Shown here: piece by piece, positions 38,310-48,691 of the stretch
Layout of the letters: every line of letters begins with the position of its first letter
Position numbering within the stretch: the first letter of the stretch is position 1
DNA from: Aliivibrio sp. S3MY1
GTDB lineage: Bacteria > Pseudomonadota > Gammaproteobacteria > Enterobacterales > Vibrionaceae
Assembly (NCBI RefSeq): GCF_028765575.1
Contig: NZ_JARACO010000016.1
Coordinates: 29,362-93,361, forward strand
Direction of reading: 5' to 3'
DNA: 64,000 nt
Notes under the pieces: generated by a model
What the model saw: only the letters and a program-made list of their open reading frames with translations
What the model was told of the DNA's origin: nothing
The model's database searches: none
Translations under genes and position numbers: made by a program

Positions 38310-39323
38310 TTAATAATAATCGCGGATTAATAGTTCTGCGATTTGTACTGCATTGGTTGCAGCACCTTTACGTACATTATCTGCAACAACCCACATGTTT
38401 AGTCCCATTGAATGGCTAATGTCCTCACGAATACGAGCAACCATTACATGGTCTTTACCGGTAGCATCGCTCACTTGTGTTGGGTAATCATTACCGTGGA
38501 ATACTTCAATTCCATCTGTTTCTTCAAGTAAACGAGTTGCTTCTGCTGCATCAATTGGAGCACGTGTTTCAATATGAACTGATTCAGCATGACCATAAAA
38601 AACAGGCACACGCACACACGTTGCATTCACTGTAATGCTCTCATCTGCAAAGATTTTTTGCGTTTCCCACACCATTTTCATTTCTTCTTTGGTGTAGCCA
38701 TTGTCCATGAATTCATCAATGTGAGGTAAGCAGTTAAATGCAATTTGCTTATCGTATGCTTTGTTCTCTGCTGGTAAGCCATTTAATAGCTTAGCGGTTT
38801 GACCTGCTAACTCATCAATACCTGCTTTACCTGAACCAGAGACTGATTGGTACGTTGATACGTTGATACGATCAATACCCACAGCGTCGTGAATTGGCTT
38901 TAATGCAACTAACATTTGAATCGTTGAACAATTAGGGTTCGCAATAATATTACGGTTACGAAAATCAGCAAGGGCCTCAGGATTTACTTCTGGGATCACT
39001 AATGGGATATCCTGTTCGTAACGGAAGTGCGAGGTATTATCGATAACAACAACACCAGATTCCGCAGCAATTGGAGCCCACTTAGCTGAAAGTTCACCAC
39101 CCGCAGAAAATAGACCTATTTGAACTTGGCTCCAATCAAACTCTTCTACATTTTCAACTGTTAATGTCTTATTATTAAAACGAACTGTTTTACCTTCACT
39201 ACGCTCAGACGCTAAAAGGTATAAATTGCGAACAGGAAACTTACGCTCTTGCAATACTTCTATGATTGTTTCGCCAACGGCACCAGTTGCGCCAAGAATG
39301 GCAACATCAAATTCTTGAGTCAT
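38310..39323 (-). CDS. asd: Aspartate-semialdehyde dehydrogenase (Usg-position paralogue)
   Basis: A 337-residue enzyme that reduces aspartyl phosphate for lysine, threonine, methionine and peptidoglycan synthesis. NADP loop AILGATGAVGETIIEVL, active-site Cys in ANPNCSTIQML, SGSGKAGIDEL and the base His in RVPVFYGHAESVHIE are intact. E. coli has the inactive homologue Usg at this place between pdxB and truA; here the catalytic residues are kept, so this copy is probably active. Its ATG shares one base with the pdxB stop (TAATG). Confidence 0.92.
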   Translation of the reverse strand: MTQEFDVAILGATGAVGETIIEVLQERKFPVRNLYLLASERSEGKTVRFNNKTLTVENVEEFDWSQVQIGLFSAGGELSAKWAPIAAESGVVVIDNTSHFRYEQDIPLVIPEVNPEALADFRNRNIIANPNCSTIQMLVALKPIHDAVGIDRINVSTYQSVSGSGKAGIDELAGQTAKLLNGLPAENKAYDKQIAFNCLPHIDEFMDNGYTKEEMKMVWETQKIFADESITVNATCVRVPVFYGHAESVHIETRAPIDAAEATRLLEETDGIEVFHGNDYPTQVSDATGKDHVMVARIREDISHSMGLNMWVVADNVRKGAATNAVQIAELLIRDYY

Positions 39324-40453
39324 TAGACTTCCTCGATTGTAAATCCAAGTTGTTGTAACGGAGTAAGACCACAGTATTTAGTACCTGTGATTGTGATTGC
39401 ACTGTATTCTCTTCTATCCCAATAGTCTTTACGCATTTTGTCAAACGCACCGACGGCTGAGATTTCTGCTCTGAATATGGCATCATCTTTTCGCACATCA
39501 TAGACTAACTGAATCAAATTGTGCAGTGTTGAATGATCCCATTGCTGATTTAGTGTCACATTAGGGATTGGCGCAATAGGCAATAGAGCCTGAGGATCAG
39601 CTCGCTCTTCACAATTTAAAAACTCACAATAAGAGTTAAAGATCATGGTTGTTCCACGTGCTTTACCTTCGAGTCCATACCCTGCAATATGAGGAGTGGC
39701 GAAAGAGAGCAAAGGCAATAATTCCATATCAACTTGTGGTTCAAACTCAAAAACATCTAATACCGCTTTAAAACCATCTTGTTTTAATAAGCGTTGTTTT
39801 AAAGCTTGATTATCAACAACCGGTCCACGTGCAGCGTTGATCATTATCTGGTCATTACGCAGTGCTGTTAATCTTTTCTCGTTCATCAAATGATGAGTTG
39901 GAAATTCACCATCGCGTGTGATCGGCGTATGGAAACTAATAACGTCTGATTTTTCTAGTAATTCATCTAACGCTACAAATGAACGTTTGTCGCCTTCTTG
40001 CTCTTTTATTGGGTCATTAAGTAAGTATGGAATCGCTAACGCATCAAGACATTTAGCTAAATAAGAACCGACTTGACCTGCACCAACAATGCCAAACGTT
40101 TTATCAAAGATAGAAAAGCCGTGCTGTTGAGCCAATACCATGACACTACTTAATACGTATTCTGCAACCCCCACTTTATTACACCCAGGAGCCGCCGTGA
40201 AAAATATCCCTTTTTCTTTCAATAAAGCTTGATCAACATGGTCCATACCTGCTGTTGCTGTGCCTACAAATTTGAGTTTATTGGCTTTTGAGATTAATTC
40301 TGCATTCACTTTGGTTACAGAGCGTATCATCAATGCATCAACATCAATTAAATCATCTGCTGTTAGTGTTCTTCCTGATTTAGCAACAACCTCGCCTAGC
40401 TCACTAAACAGCTCAGCAGCATAAGGCATATTTTCATCAATCAATATTTTCAT
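39323..40453 (-). CDS. pdxB: 4-Phosphoerythronate dehydrogenase PdxB
   Basis: A 376-residue D-2-hydroxyacid dehydrogenase for pyridoxal-phosphate synthesis. NAD motif [20 protein letters not shown], Arg in NAARGPVVD, Glu in FEFEPQVD and His in [17 protein letters not shown] are seen, with the extra C-terminal domain (residues 285-376) specific to PdxB. Length and place beside asd/usg match E. coli PdxB (378). It is translationally coupled to asd by a TAATG overlap. Confidence 0.95.
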   Translation of the reverse strand: MKILIDENMPYAAELFSELGEVVAKSGRTLTADDLIDVDALMIRSVTKVNAELISKANKLKFVGTATAGMDHVDQALLKEKGIFFTAAPGCNKVGVAEYVLSSVMVLAQQHGFSIFDKTFGIVGAGQVGSYLAKCLDALAIPYLLNDPIKEQEGDKRSFVALDELLEKSDVISFHTPITRDGEFPTHHLMNEKRLTALRNDQIMINAARGPVVDNQALKQRLLKQDGFKAVLDVFEFEPQVDMELLPLLSFATPHIAGYGLEGKARGTTMIFNSYCEFLNCEERADPQALLPIAPIPNVTLNQQWDHSTLHNLIQLVYDVRKDDAIFRAEISAVGAFDKMRKDYWDRREYSAITITGTKYCGLTPLQQLGFTIEEV

Positions 40454-40543
40454 ATTTTCAATATCTATCCTTTAGATTCATAAACTCAGTGTATCACTGC
40501 ACTATACCAAGCAACAGTGAGTATCTTGATAAAAATCAGGCAT

Positions 40544-40577
40544 AAAAAAACCCAGCCAATTTAAGTGACTGGGTTTT
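40544..40577 (-). terminator. Terminator of fabB
   Basis: On the leftward RNA a 9-bp stem AAAACCCAG/CTGGGTTTT (40577-40569 with 40555-40547), 13-nt loop, then a U-tract, 24 bp after the fabB stop. Confidence 0.87.
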
Positions 40578-40600
40578 ACTATTTTTTAGTGATTACACGA

Positions 40601-41812
40601 TTACGCTTCGTATTTCTTAATAACTAGCGTTGCGTTTGTACCACCAAAGCCGAAGCTATTAGACATAACTGTTGTTAGTGCTTGATCGCGTTTTTCAGTT
40701 ACGATATCAAGACCTTCAGCGGCTGGGTCTAATGTATCAACGTTGATACTCGGCGCGATAAAACCGTGCTCTAGCATTAGCGTTGAGTAGATTGCCTCAT
40801 GAACACCGGCTGCACCTAGTGCGTGACCAGTCATTGCTTTAGTTGCAGAGATTGCAGGGCTGTTCGCACCAAATACTTCTTGGATAGCGCCTAGCTCTTT
40901 TGCATCACCAACAGGGGTAGATGTACCGTGAGTGTTCACGTAATCAACACTGTCTACGTTTTGCATTGCCATTTTCATACAACGAACTGCGCCTTCGCCT
41001 GATGGTGCTACCATGTCGTAGCCATCAGATGTTGCACCGTAACCTACGATTTCACCGTAAATTTTAGCGCCACGAGCAAGTGCGTGTTCAAGTTCTTCGA
41101 TAACTAGCATACCGCCGCCGCCAGAGATAACGAAACCGTCACGGTCTGCATCGTAAGTACGAGATGCTTTTTCTGGTGTGTCATTGTATTTTGATGATAG
41201 TGCGCCCATCGCATCAAACATCATCGTTAATGACCAATCTAGCTCTTCACCACCACCAGCAAACATTACGTCTTGTTTGCCCAGTTGAATAAGCTCTACC
41301 GCGTGACCAATACAGTGTGCAGAAGTTGCACATGCAGAACTCATTGAGTAGTTAACACCACGAATTTTAAACGGCGTTGCAAGACATGCAGAAACCGTTG
41401 ATGCCATTGTACGTGGAACCATGTATGGACCAACGCGCTTAACGCCTTTCTCACGCAAGATATCCACTGCATTTACTTGGTTTAGTGATGATGCACCACC
41501 AGAACCTGCAACAATACCTGTGCGGTCATTTGAAACTTGATCTTCTGTTAAGCCAGAATCTGCTACGGCTTGCTCCATTGAGATGTAAGCAAATGCAGCC
41601 GCATCCCCCATGAAACGCATTTTTTTGCGATCGATGTGGTCAGCAGGGTTCATTTTCAAATCGCCCCAAACATTACTGCGCAGACCCTTTTCAGCGAACT
41701 GCTCAGAGAAGTTAATGCCTGATTTACCAGCTTTCAGAGACTCTAATACTTCTTCTGCATTGTTACCGATACTTGATACAATGCCCATGCCTGTAATTAC
41801 GGCTCTTTTCAT
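40601..41812 (-). CDS. fabB: 3-Oxoacyl-ACP synthase I, FabB
   Basis: A 403-residue KAS I enzyme that elongates fatty acids, including the unsaturated branch. Active-site Cys in [12 protein letters not shown], His in [11 protein letters not shown] and Lys/His in [16 protein letters not shown] are all present, with the [14 protein letters not shown] end. It diverges from mnmC as in E. coli. Its strong FabB likeness separates it from the specialised ketosynthases at the right end of the window. The upstream gap holds TGGTC half-site sequence but no full FadR or FabR box that I could confirm. Confidence 0.97.
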   Translation of the reverse strand: MKRAVITGMGIVSSIGNNAEEVLESLKAGKSGINFSEQFAEKGLRSNVWGDLKMNPADHIDRKKMRFMGDAAAFAYISMEQAVADSGLTEDQVSNDRTGIVAGSGGASSLNQVNAVDILREKGVKRVGPYMVPRTMASTVSACLATPFKIRGVNYSMSSACATSAHCIGHAVELIQLGKQDVMFAGGGEELDWSLTMMFDAMGALSSKYNDTPEKASRTYDADRDGFVISGGGGMLVIEELEHALARGAKIYGEIVGYGATSDGYDMVAPSGEGAVRCMKMAMQNVDSVDYVNTHGTSTPVGDAKELGAIQEVFGANSPAISATKAMTGHALGAAGVHEAIYSTLMLEHGFIAPSINVDTLDPAAEGLDIVTEKRDQALTTVMSNSFGFGGTNATLVIKKYEA

Positions 41813-41932
41813 GATTCTTTCCTAATAAGTCATAAATCTTGGTAGATAATAGCGAAGATAGCACAACAAAGTGGTCAGCTTTCCTATAAGTCGTTAAAAT
41901 CCGACGTAGATTATCTTTAATGGTGCAAATTT

Positions 41933-43975
41933 ATGTCACGAAATCACATTTTACCACAAAACAGCATCACAAATGCAATTCTTGATTGGAATGAATCTGG
42001 AACTCCTGTCTCAAATGACTTTGATGATGTCTATTTTTCTAATGATAATGGATTAGAAGAGACACGATACGTCTTCTTACAGCAAAATCATCTGCCTCAA
42101 AGATGGCAAGATTATGATCAACGTCGTTTTGTAATCGGTGAAACCGGATTTGGTACTGGGTTAAACTTCCTTGCCGTGTGGCAATGGTTTAAAACATTTA
42201 GAGAACAAAACCCAGATGCAGCACTTAAAGAACTTCATTTTGTCAGTTTTGAAAAATTCCCTGTAACCAAAGCTGATTTAGTTAAAGCGCATCAAGCATG
42301 GCCTGAACTGGCTGAACTCGCAGAGCAACTGCAAGCCCATTATCCTGCCGCTGTACCTGATTGCCACCGTTTAGTATTAGAAGATGGCATGATCACGCTT
42401 GATCTGTGGTTTGGTGATATCAAAGATTGCATGCCTCAGATTTGGATGGACGATTCTGGTGTTATCGACGCTTGGTTTTTAGATGGCTTTGCACCAAGTA
42501 AAAACCCTGAAATGTGGAATCAAACTCTTTTTAATAATATGGCAAGCCTTGCTAAAGAAGACTGCACTTGTGCCACTTTTACAGCAGCAGGTTTTGTTCG
42601 TCGAGGCTTAATTGAAGCTGGCTTTGATATGAAAAAAGTCAAAGGCTTTGGACATAAAAGAGACATGATTGCAGGGACATTAACGGAACGTAAAACCAAG
42701 GCGAATCATGCGGTTTGGTATGCGCGTTCGACACCAGAAAACATCACTGATGTAGCGATTATAGGAGGTGGTGTAGCCAGTGCATCATTGGCGACAACAT
42801 TGCTTCGTCGCGGTGTGAATGTCACTGTTTACTGTAAAGACGATAAAGCCGCACAAGGCGCTTCTGGTAATAAGCAAGGGGCGGTTTACCCTCTACTGAA
42901 TGAGAAGTTTAATTCATTATCACGATTCTTTGCTCCCGGCTTTATTTTTGCTCGTCAGTTTATCGAGCAAGCAGCCAAACACGTGGAATTTGATCACGAT
43001 TGGTGTGGCGTAACCCAACTCAAATGGGATGAAAAATCAGAAAACAAATTAAATAAAATGCTAACTGCTCAGTTTCCCAATGAACTCGTCACCGCATTTA
43101 GCAAAGAAGAAACAAACCACCATGTTGGCCTACCCATAAATATGGAGAGCGTTCATTACCCTCTTGGGGGCTGGTTATGTCCAAAACAGCTAACTCGTGG
43201 GATCTTTACTCATTTGTCAGAAAACCCACTGTTTACGCTGCATAATAATGCTGAAGTGACGCAATTAACTCAAACGGACGATAAACAATGGAACCTTGTT
43301 CTTGGTGAAAAAACCAATAAACATCAAGCCGTTGTGGTTGCTAATGGGCACAGATTTACTGATTTTGAGCAAACTAAAGAGATTCCAGCAACACCGGTTC
43401 GAGGCCAAGTGAGTCATATTCCTACAACCGAATCACTGAAAAAACTGAAAACTGTACTGTGTTATGACGGCTATTTAACCCCTGAAAACACCAAAGATCA
43501 AAGCCATTGTATCGGGGCAAGTTACGATCGTCGTGATTTAGATTTAGCGTTTAAAGAATCAGATCAAATAGAAAATGGTGAACGATTACAGAAATGTATT
43601 CCTAATGAAGCTTGGGTGAAAGAGGCAGATACCTCTGGCAATCATGCTCGTGTCGGTATTCGCTGCGCCAGTCGTGATCATCTGCCATTTCTTGGTAATG
43701 TGGTTCGTTTTGAGGATATGCAAGAAGAGTACAAAAATATCTATAAGAAACGCCACTGGTTACGTGAAGCGAAAGATATTCCTGTCTATGAAGGCCTATT
43801 CTGTATGCTGACATTAGGTTCAAGAGGATTAAGCTCTGCGCCCCTATTGGCTGAAACCTTAGCATCACAGATCATGGGTGATCCGATCCCACTGCCAAAC
43901 TCAGTACTTGAAGGATTACACCCAGGAAGATTGTGGGTGAGAAGATTGTTGAAAGGGAAGCCGCTGGATATTTAA
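41933..43975 (+). CDS. mnmC: Bifunctional tRNA 5-methylaminomethyl-2-thiouridine enzyme MnmC
   Basis: A 680-residue two-domain enzyme of wobble-uridine modification. The N-terminal SAM-methyltransferase (residues 1-245) has [18 protein letters not shown] and [17 protein letters not shown]; the C-terminal FAD oxidoreductase begins at about 275 with [28 protein letters not shown]. The C-terminal part turns cmnm5s2U into nm5s2U, and the N-terminal part methylates it. The length agrees with E. coli MnmC (668). It diverges from fabB and ends just before a large palindromic repeat. Confidence 0.95.
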   Translation: MSRNHILPQNSITNAILDWNESGTPVSNDFDDVYFSNDNGLEETRYVFLQQNHLPQRWQDYDQRRFVIGETGFGTGLNFLAVWQWFKTFREQNPDAALKELHFVSFEKFPVTKADLVKAHQAWPELAELAEQLQAHYPAAVPDCHRLVLEDGMITLDLWFGDIKDCMPQIWMDDSGVIDAWFLDGFAPSKNPEMWNQTLFNNMASLAKEDCTCATFTAAGFVRRGLIEAGFDMKKVKGFGHKRDMIAGTLTERKTKANHAVWYARSTPENITDVAIIGGGVASASLATTLLRRGVNVTVYCKDDKAAQGASGNKQGAVYPLLNEKFNSLSRFFAPGFIFARQFIEQAAKHVEFDHDWCGVTQLKWDEKSENKLNKMLTAQFPNELVTAFSKEETNHHVGLPINMESVHYPLGGWLCPKQLTRGIFTHLSENPLFTLHNNAEVTQLTQTDDKQWNLVLGEKTNKHQAVVVANGHRFTDFEQTKEIPATPVRGQVSHIPTTESLKKLKTVLCYDGYLTPENTKDQSHCIGASYDRRDLDLAFKESDQIENGERLQKCIPNEAWVKEADTSGNHARVGIRCASRDHLPFLGNVVRFEDMQEEYKNIYKKRHWLREAKDIPVYEGLFCMLTLGSRGLSSAPLLAETLASQIMGDPIPLPNSVLEGLHPGRLWVRRLLKGKPLDI

Positions 43976-43986
43976 GAGCTAAAAGC

Positions 43987-44096
43987 AGAGTTCAGATCGC
44001 TTCGCTTAAAGAATTCAGAGGTGTTCGTTGTAAGTATACAACTAACAACACTAACCTCTGAATTCTGCTAGGGAGCTTGCGACCGATCTGAACTCT
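43987..44096. repeat. 110-bp imperfect palindromic intergenic element
   Basis: Nested inverted arms: AGAGTTCAGATCG (43987-43999) with CGATCTGAACTCT (44084-44096), AGAATTCAGAGGT (44010-44022) with ACCTCTGAATTCT (44054-44066), and GTTGTA/TACAAC (44027-44032, 44037-44042). It fills the gap between the convergent mnmC and mltB genes and could form a long branched hairpin. It may be a REP/MITE-like genomic repeat and may also end both transcripts. Confidence 0.85.
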
Positions 44097-44101
44097 ATAA
44101 T

Positions 44102-45076
44102 TTACTTAATAGAATCTGCCAAGTGGCTCACCGCCAGCGCAAAGTAATGCGAGCGGTTCCAATCCATTAATACTTGGTAATTGTTGTAAACAAGGTACGC
44201 ACGACCATTATTATCATCTGGTTGCACTAACCACGCTTCGATATCTACATCAGGTAACGCTTTGCCTGTTAAACGACGAACACCAAGGTCCTGCCATTGA
44301 GCTAGTGTCTTGCCTTTTTCTTCCGATAACCCTTTTAGGTTTTCAGCATCTAATGATTCAGGTAATTGAACTTGACGCCCCCAAGTATAAGTATCATCCC
44401 AACCCACTTGTTTTAAATAATTTGCAGCTGAAGCAAATACATCGGCTTCGGTAGTCCAAATATCTTTACGCCCATCATCATTACCATCAACCGCATACGC
44501 TAAGAATGACGTCGGCATAAATTGACACTGTCCCATCGCCCCTGCCCATGAACCTTTCATGTTTTCCGGAGTAATATGACCTTGCTGTAAAATCGTTAAG
44601 GCTGCCATGGTTTGTTTTTTGAAGAACTCTTCACGACGACCGTCATAAGCTAATGTGGTCAATGCTTCAATAACGTTGTAACCGCCAGTTAATTTACCAA
44701 AATTACTTTCAACCCCCCATAAAGCAACAATAAAACGAGGTTGGACACCATATTCATTTCCAATATGATTCAACTCTTTATAGTGTTTTTGGTATAAATC
44801 ATTCGCTTGTTTGATTTTCCATTTTGGCACAGCACGTGGAATATACTCATCTAGCGTTAATTTTTTTTCTGGTTGGTTACGATCTGATTTGACCGCTTTT
44901 TCTTTAAAGGCAATATCTTTAAATGCACGCTCAAGAATAGGTTCTGAAATGCCTATTTCTCTCGCTTCATTTTTTAATTCTACAATATAGTCCTGGAATT
45001 CCCCTTCGGGTGTATTTGCGGTCACAGATGTTGCCATTAGCAGACTGACTATCCCTAGCAGTAATTTTTTCTTCAT
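44102..45076 (-). CDS. mltB: Lytic murein transglycosylase B
   Basis: A 324-residue family 3 lytic transglycosylase that cleaves peptidoglycan. A signal peptide ([20 protein letters not shown]) lacks a lipobox Cys at the usual place, so it is probably periplasmic and soluble rather than a lipoprotein. The catalytic Glu is in ALWGVESNFGKLTGGYNVIEALTTLAYD, and GSWAGAMGQCQFMPTSFLAYAVDGNDDGRKDIW follows. Its start shares a base with the ycgL stop region (ycgL ends at 45076), so the two are coupled. Confidence 0.93.
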   Translation of the reverse strand: MKKKLLLGIVSLLMATSVTANTPEGEFQDYIVELKNEAREIGISEPILERAFKDIAFKEKAVKSDRNQPEKKLTLDEYIPRAVPKWKIKQANDLYQKHYKELNHIGNEYGVQPRFIVALWGVESNFGKLTGGYNVIEALTTLAYDGRREEFFKKQTMAALTILQQGHITPENMKGSWAGAMGQCQFMPTSFLAYAVDGNDDGRKDIWTTEADVFASAANYLKQVGWDDTYTWGRQVQLPESLDAENLKGLSEEKGKTLAQWQDLGVRRLTGKALPDVDIEAWLVQPDDNNGRAYLVYNNYQVLMDWNRSHYFALAVSHLADSIK

Positions 45077-45360
45077 TATTCACTCTCTTTTTGTGCTGCT
45101 TTATCTTTTTTATATTTTTCAAGCAAATTTTCTGGTGGTGGCGGTAGCTGTAAAAAGAAACCTTCATTTTTAACTGATGCCTTTACCGTTTCTACATCAA
45201 CTGAAGCTAGCGTTCTTCCTGCTAAGTTTACTACCATTACCATGATTGGCGTTCCAAACATCGCCATCAGTTCTTTAGGAACTGGGGTAAAGTCATCTTT
45301 TTTCTCTATATAAAGATAAGCACCTTGTTTTTTAGTACTTTTATAAACTGAGCAGAACAT
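45076..45360 (-). CDS. ycgL: YcgL-domain protein
   Basis: From the ATG at 45360 the product has 95 residues and begins [28 protein letters not shown], nearly colinear with E. coli YcgL; the frame open to 45417 adds non-family residues. The [15 protein letters not shown] end is the family hallmark. Function is unknown. It lies beside minC in E. coli too (divergent), which the layout here repeats, and overlaps mltB by one base. Confidence 0.93.
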   Translation of the reverse strand: MFCSVYKSTKKQGAYLYIEKKDDFTPVPKELMAMFGTPIMVMVVNLAGRTLASVDVETVKASVKNEGFFLQLPPPPENLLEKYKKDKAAQKESE

Positions 45361-45543
45361 TTTATAACCTATTTTAAAAAGGGTTGATCTTGCTCTCAAC
45401 TTATAACATGTAAACAATGTCTATTTGATGAGAGCCTTACTAAAAAGTACACTTAAGACAAGAAGATAACTTGCTGTGCAGTCAAACTGACTATAACATG
45501 GTATCAGATTTGTGGTATTAAATTTATCAAGATACAGAATAGT

Positions 45544-46209
45544 ATGACAAAAACAGCCGATTTAAAGGGCAGTAATTTCACCCTTTCAGTATTACATTTA
45601 CCTAATGATGACGTACATCTGGCATTAGCTATGCTTGAAGAAAAAGTAGCGAAAGCGCCTTCTTTTTTTGCTTCTGCGCCTGTTGTTGTTAACATTGAAA
45701 ATGTATCAAATGAAATTAACTTTGTTGAGCTAAAATCTGGTGTCGAACGCACTGGTATGATCCCAGTTGGGATCACAGGCTGCAAAGATAAAGAAAAACA
45801 AGCTCAGGCCACTGCAGCAGGGTTTGCTGTGATGACCTCATTTACACCTCAACAAGTAACACAAAAAGCCAATATGCAGCCAACGAAAGTGGTTAGAACC
45901 CCTATTCGTTCTGGTCAGCAAGTGTATGCAAAAGATGCCGACCTTGTGATATTAAATCACGTAAGCCCAGGAGCGGAAGTCATTGCAGATGGTAGTATAC
46001 ATATACATGGAACCTTGCGAGGCAGAGCAATTGCTGGTGCGAGTGGCCAAACAGAAGCAAAAGTATTCTGTAAAAATTTACAAGCTGAGCTAATTTCTAT
46101 CGCTGGTAATTATTGGTTAAGCGACCAAATTGACAAAGAGTATTGGCATCAAAATGTCATGATCACTATGGTCGAAGACCGTATTCAAGTCGATACCCTA
46201 ACGTTATAG
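45544..46209 (+). CDS. minC: Septum-site inhibitor MinC
   Basis: A 221-residue FtsZ assembly inhibitor. N-terminal FtsZ-binding domain (residues 1-105: [25 protein letters not shown]) and a C-terminal beta-helix that binds MinD ([33 protein letters not shown]) are joined by a short linker. It is the first gene of minCDE, 24 bp before minD, and diverges from ycgL. Confidence 0.96.
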   Translation: MTKTADLKGSNFTLSVLHLPNDDVHLALAMLEEKVAKAPSFFASAPVVVNIENVSNEINFVELKSGVERTGMIPVGITGCKDKEKQAQATAAGFAVMTSFTPQQVTQKANMQPTKVVRTPIRSGQQVYAKDADLVILNHVSPGAEVIADGSIHIHGTLRGRAIAGASGQTEAKVFCKNLQAELISIAGNYWLSDQIDKEYWHQNVMITMVEDRIQVDTLTL

Positions 46210-46233
46210 CACAACATAAAAGGAATAATAAAA

Positions 46234-47046
46234 ATGGCACGTATTGTCGTTGTGACTTCAGGCAAAGGTGGTGTGGGTAAAACTACGTCTAGCTCTGCTA
46301 TTGCATCCGGTCTTGCATTAGCTGGCAAGAAAACCGCGGTCATCGATTTTGATATTGGTTTGCGTAACCTTGATTTAATCATGGGTTGTGAGCGTCGCGT
46401 TGTTTATGATTTTGTAAATGTAATCAATGGTGAAGCGACATTAAATCAAGCGTTAATAAAGGATAAACGTGTTGGTAATCTATTTATTTTACCTGCATCT
46501 CAAACGCGTGATAAAGACGCTCTGACAAAAGAAGGGGTACGACAAGTTCTTGATGATCTTATTGAAATGAATTTTGATTTTATCATCTGTGATTCTCCTG
46601 CAGGTATTGAAGCCGGTGCACTTATGGCTCTATATTTTGCCGATGAAGCTGTTATTACTACAAACCCTGAGGTCTCTTCTGTTCGTGACTCTGACCGTAT
46701 TCTGGGTATCTTAGATTCAAAATCACGTCGAGCAGAAGAATCTTTAGAGCCTGTAAAACAACATTTATTACTCACACGTTACTGCCCAGCCCGTGTAAAT
46801 CAAGGCGAAATGCTAAGTGTGGAGGATGTTGAAGAAATCTTAAATATTCCACTACTGGGAGTAATTCCAGAGAGTCAATCAGTACTAAACGCATCAAACA
46901 AAGGCGTTCCCGTGATTTTTGATGAAGAATCAACCGCGGGTGCTGCATATCAAGATACTGTCGATCGCTTATTAGGCAAAGAAGTATCATTCCGCTTCTT
47001 AGAAGAAGAGAAAAAAGGCATCTTTAAACGACTATTTGGAGGGTAA
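46234..47046 (+). CDS. minD: Septum-site ATPase MinD
   Basis: A 270-residue deviant-Walker ATPase that oscillates between poles and carries MinC. P-loop [18 protein letters not shown], switch regions [18 protein letters not shown] and [25 protein letters not shown], and the C-terminal amphipathic membrane helix ([10 protein letters not shown]) are all present. The ATG follows AAAAGGAATAATAAA. minE starts 2 bp after its stop. Confidence 0.97.
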   Translation: MARIVVVTSGKGGVGKTTSSSAIASGLALAGKKTAVIDFDIGLRNLDLIMGCERRVVYDFVNVINGEATLNQALIKDKRVGNLFILPASQTRDKDALTKEGVRQVLDDLIEMNFDFIICDSPAGIEAGALMALYFADEAVITTNPEVSSVRDSDRILGILDSKSRRAEESLEPVKQHLLLTRYCPARVNQGEMLSVEDVEEILNIPLLGVIPESQSVLNASNKGVPVIFDEESTAGAAYQDTVDRLLGKEVSFRFLEEEKKGIFKRLFGG

Positions 47047-47048
47047 GC

Positions 47049-47309
47049 ATGGCATTGCTTGAGTTTTTTAGAACACCAAAAAAAGACACTGCTAACATAG
47101 CTAAGGAAAGACTACAGATCATCGTTGCAGAACGTCGTAATGGCGGTCCTGCTCCTTCATATTTACCGCAGCTAAAAGAAGATATTCTTAAAGTGATCAG
47201 TAAATATGTAAACGTCACTCCTGAAATGGTAACGGTATCTCTTGAACAAAAAGAAGAAGACCTATCAGTTTTAGAACTAAACGTGACGCTTCCAGAAGAC
47301 GACCATTAA
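47049..47309 (+). CDS. minE: Cell-division topological specificity factor MinE
   Basis: An 86-residue protein that stimulates MinD ATPase. The N-terminal membrane-targeting and MinD-contact helix ([30 protein letters not shown]) and the C-terminal dimer domain ([19 protein letters not shown]) are typical. GGAGGG at the minD end gives its ribosome site. A bidirectional terminator follows. Confidence 0.97.
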   Translation: MALLEFFRTPKKDTANIAKERLQIIVAERRNGGPAPSYLPQLKEDILKVISKYVNVTPEMVTVSLEQKEEDLSVLELNVTLPEDDH

Positions 47310-47340
47310 TATTTAGATTAAGCACCGCGCTTATAATATT

Positions 47341-47372
47341 AAAAAAAGGTGACTATTAATAGTCACCTTTTT
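47341..47372. terminator. Bidirectional terminator between minE and rnd
   Basis: Perfect 13-bp stem (47343-47355 with 47360-47372), TTAA loop, A-tract on the left and T-tract on the right. It serves the convergent minCDE and rnd transcripts. Confidence 0.93.
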
Positions 47373-47426
47373 AGTAAGTAAGCAATAATACCAATTCCAG
47401 TAATTACCTAATGAATTACATTGATA

Positions 47427-48548
47427 TTACTTTTCAAGCACAGACATAAATCGAGCTTCTAATAAATCACCACGCCAACCGTTTAATGCTTCCGGTTTGA
47501 ATTCTGGCGCAGAATTTTTCTTCCACTTCCAAGAAAGTAACTGATTTAATTGCTTTTTAGACGATAGAAATTCAGGCATTAAACCAGATTGCTCTGAAGC
47601 TAATTTCACTTCATCTTTCAATAGCTTAAAAATCTGCTTATAGCCTGGGTAATCCATTAATCGAGAGATCTCTTTTGGATATTCTGCGGGATCTAAATCA
47701 TCAGCTAAATAAGTAAAGCGTAATAGCTTACCACCATGACGTTGAACTTCTCTTGGGTCAAAACCCTCTTTTAACATTTGCTCTTTGCTACGCAAACCAA
47801 AACGCGCTAACTTCCATAAACTTAATTCATGAACAACAAAGTTAACTGCTAAATCACGCTTTCTAGCTTCTTCTAAACGCCATTTCGCGGCCATTTTCAA
47901 TATTGCTAATTGCTTAGGGTTTAACTGCCATGCATTTTTAATGTCTAAATACGCTTTTTCAGCATCTGGCTGCTTTTCACGTTTTTTTACTGCTAGTTCA
48001 GATTCTTGATAGGCTGCAGCTTCCCACTGTGTTTCTGCTAATTCTGCTTTTAGCTTTTCAAACATAGGTAATAAGTAGTGCACATCTGCTGCGGCATAGT
48101 TAAGCTGTTTTTCAGATAATGGACGCGCCATCCAATCTGTTCGAGCTTCACCTTTATCTAGATCGACACCTAAATAATCCGACACCAATTTCGCAAAGCC
48201 CGTAGATAAACCATAACCCAGGAATGCGGCCATGATTTGAGTATCTATCATCGGCGTAGGCATACAGCCTGCGTAGTGTTGGAACACTTCTAAATCTTCA
48301 CCACAAGCATGAAGAACTTTAGTCACTGATTCGTTTTTTAATAAATCCCAAAGTGGGGTTAAATCATCAATTTCAACCGGATCAACCAATGCTAATGTTT
48401 CACCATCAAACATTTGAATCAAACCTAAACGTGCATATAGCGTTCTTGTGCGTACAAATTCAGTATCTAACATTAGAAATGGTTTATGACTTGCTTGCTG
48501 ACAGATCTCAGCTAAACGTTGACTCTGTTTAACGATTTCAAATTCCAC
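47427..48548 (-). CDS. rnd: Ribonuclease D
   Basis: A 373-residue 3'-5' exonuclease for tRNA maturation. DEDDy residues are visible in FLMLDTEFVRTRTLY (Asp, Glu), the Asp of LHACGEDLEVF, and Tyr/Asp in LNYAAADVHYLLPMFEKL; an HRDC domain follows at about residues 215-290. It matches E. coli Rnd (375) and keeps the fadD-rnd order. A 12-bp inverted repeat lies 28 bp upstream. Confidence 0.95.
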   Translation of the reverse strand: MEFEIVKQSQRLAEICQQASHKPFLMLDTEFVRTRTLYARLGLIQMFDGETLALVDPVEIDDLTPLWDLLKNESVTKVLHACGEDLEVFQHYAGCMPTPMIDTQIMAAFLGYGLSTGFAKLVSDYLGVDLDKGEARTDWMARPLSEKQLNYAAADVHYLLPMFEKLKAELAETQWEAAAYQESELAVKKREKQPDAEKAYLDIKNAWQLNPKQLAILKMAAKWRLEEARKRDLAVNFVVHELSLWKLARFGLRSKEQMLKEGFDPREVQRHGGKLLRFTYLADDLDPAEYPKEISRLMDYPGYKQIFKLLKDEVKLASEQSGLMPEFLSSKKQLNQLLSWKWKKNSAPEFKPEALNGWRGDLLEARFMSVLEK

Positions 48549-48575
48549 TGTTCTTCCTTAAAAAAATCGGTAAGG

Positions 48576-48613
48576 CAAGATAGCTTAACCTCAATAAAAA
48601 CTAAGCTATCTTG
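48576..48613. repeat. 12-bp inverted repeat in the fadD-rnd gap
   Basis: CAAGATAGCTTA (48576-48587) and TAAGCTATCTTG (48602-48613) form a perfect 12-bp stem with a 14-nt loop between the fadD terminator and the rnd start. It has no U-tract next to it on the leftward strand, so it may be a leader hairpin or protein site rather than a terminator. Confidence 0.7.
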
Positions 48614-48640
48614 TCTCTATTATTTATATTTATTATAAAA

Positions 48641-48668
48641 ATAATGCCAGCGATTAAGCTGGCATTAT
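48641..48668 (-). terminator. Terminator of fadD
   Basis: Perfect 11-bp stem ATAATGCCAGC/GCTGGCATTAT (48641-48651 with 48658-48668), 6-nt loop, then TTTTTAT on the leftward RNA, 24 bp past the fadD stop. Confidence 0.87.
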
Positions 48669-48691
48669 CGTGTTTTTACATTGTAACCAAA

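Noticed and set aside
41813..41932. FadR or FabR operator in front of fabB
   Set aside because: Only a TGGTC half-site (near 41870-41876) is visible; the second half does not match, so I do not list it as a site.
45504..45785. Minus-strand 93-codon frame opposite minC
   Set aside because: Lies over the start of minC, has no homology and no plausible start signal.
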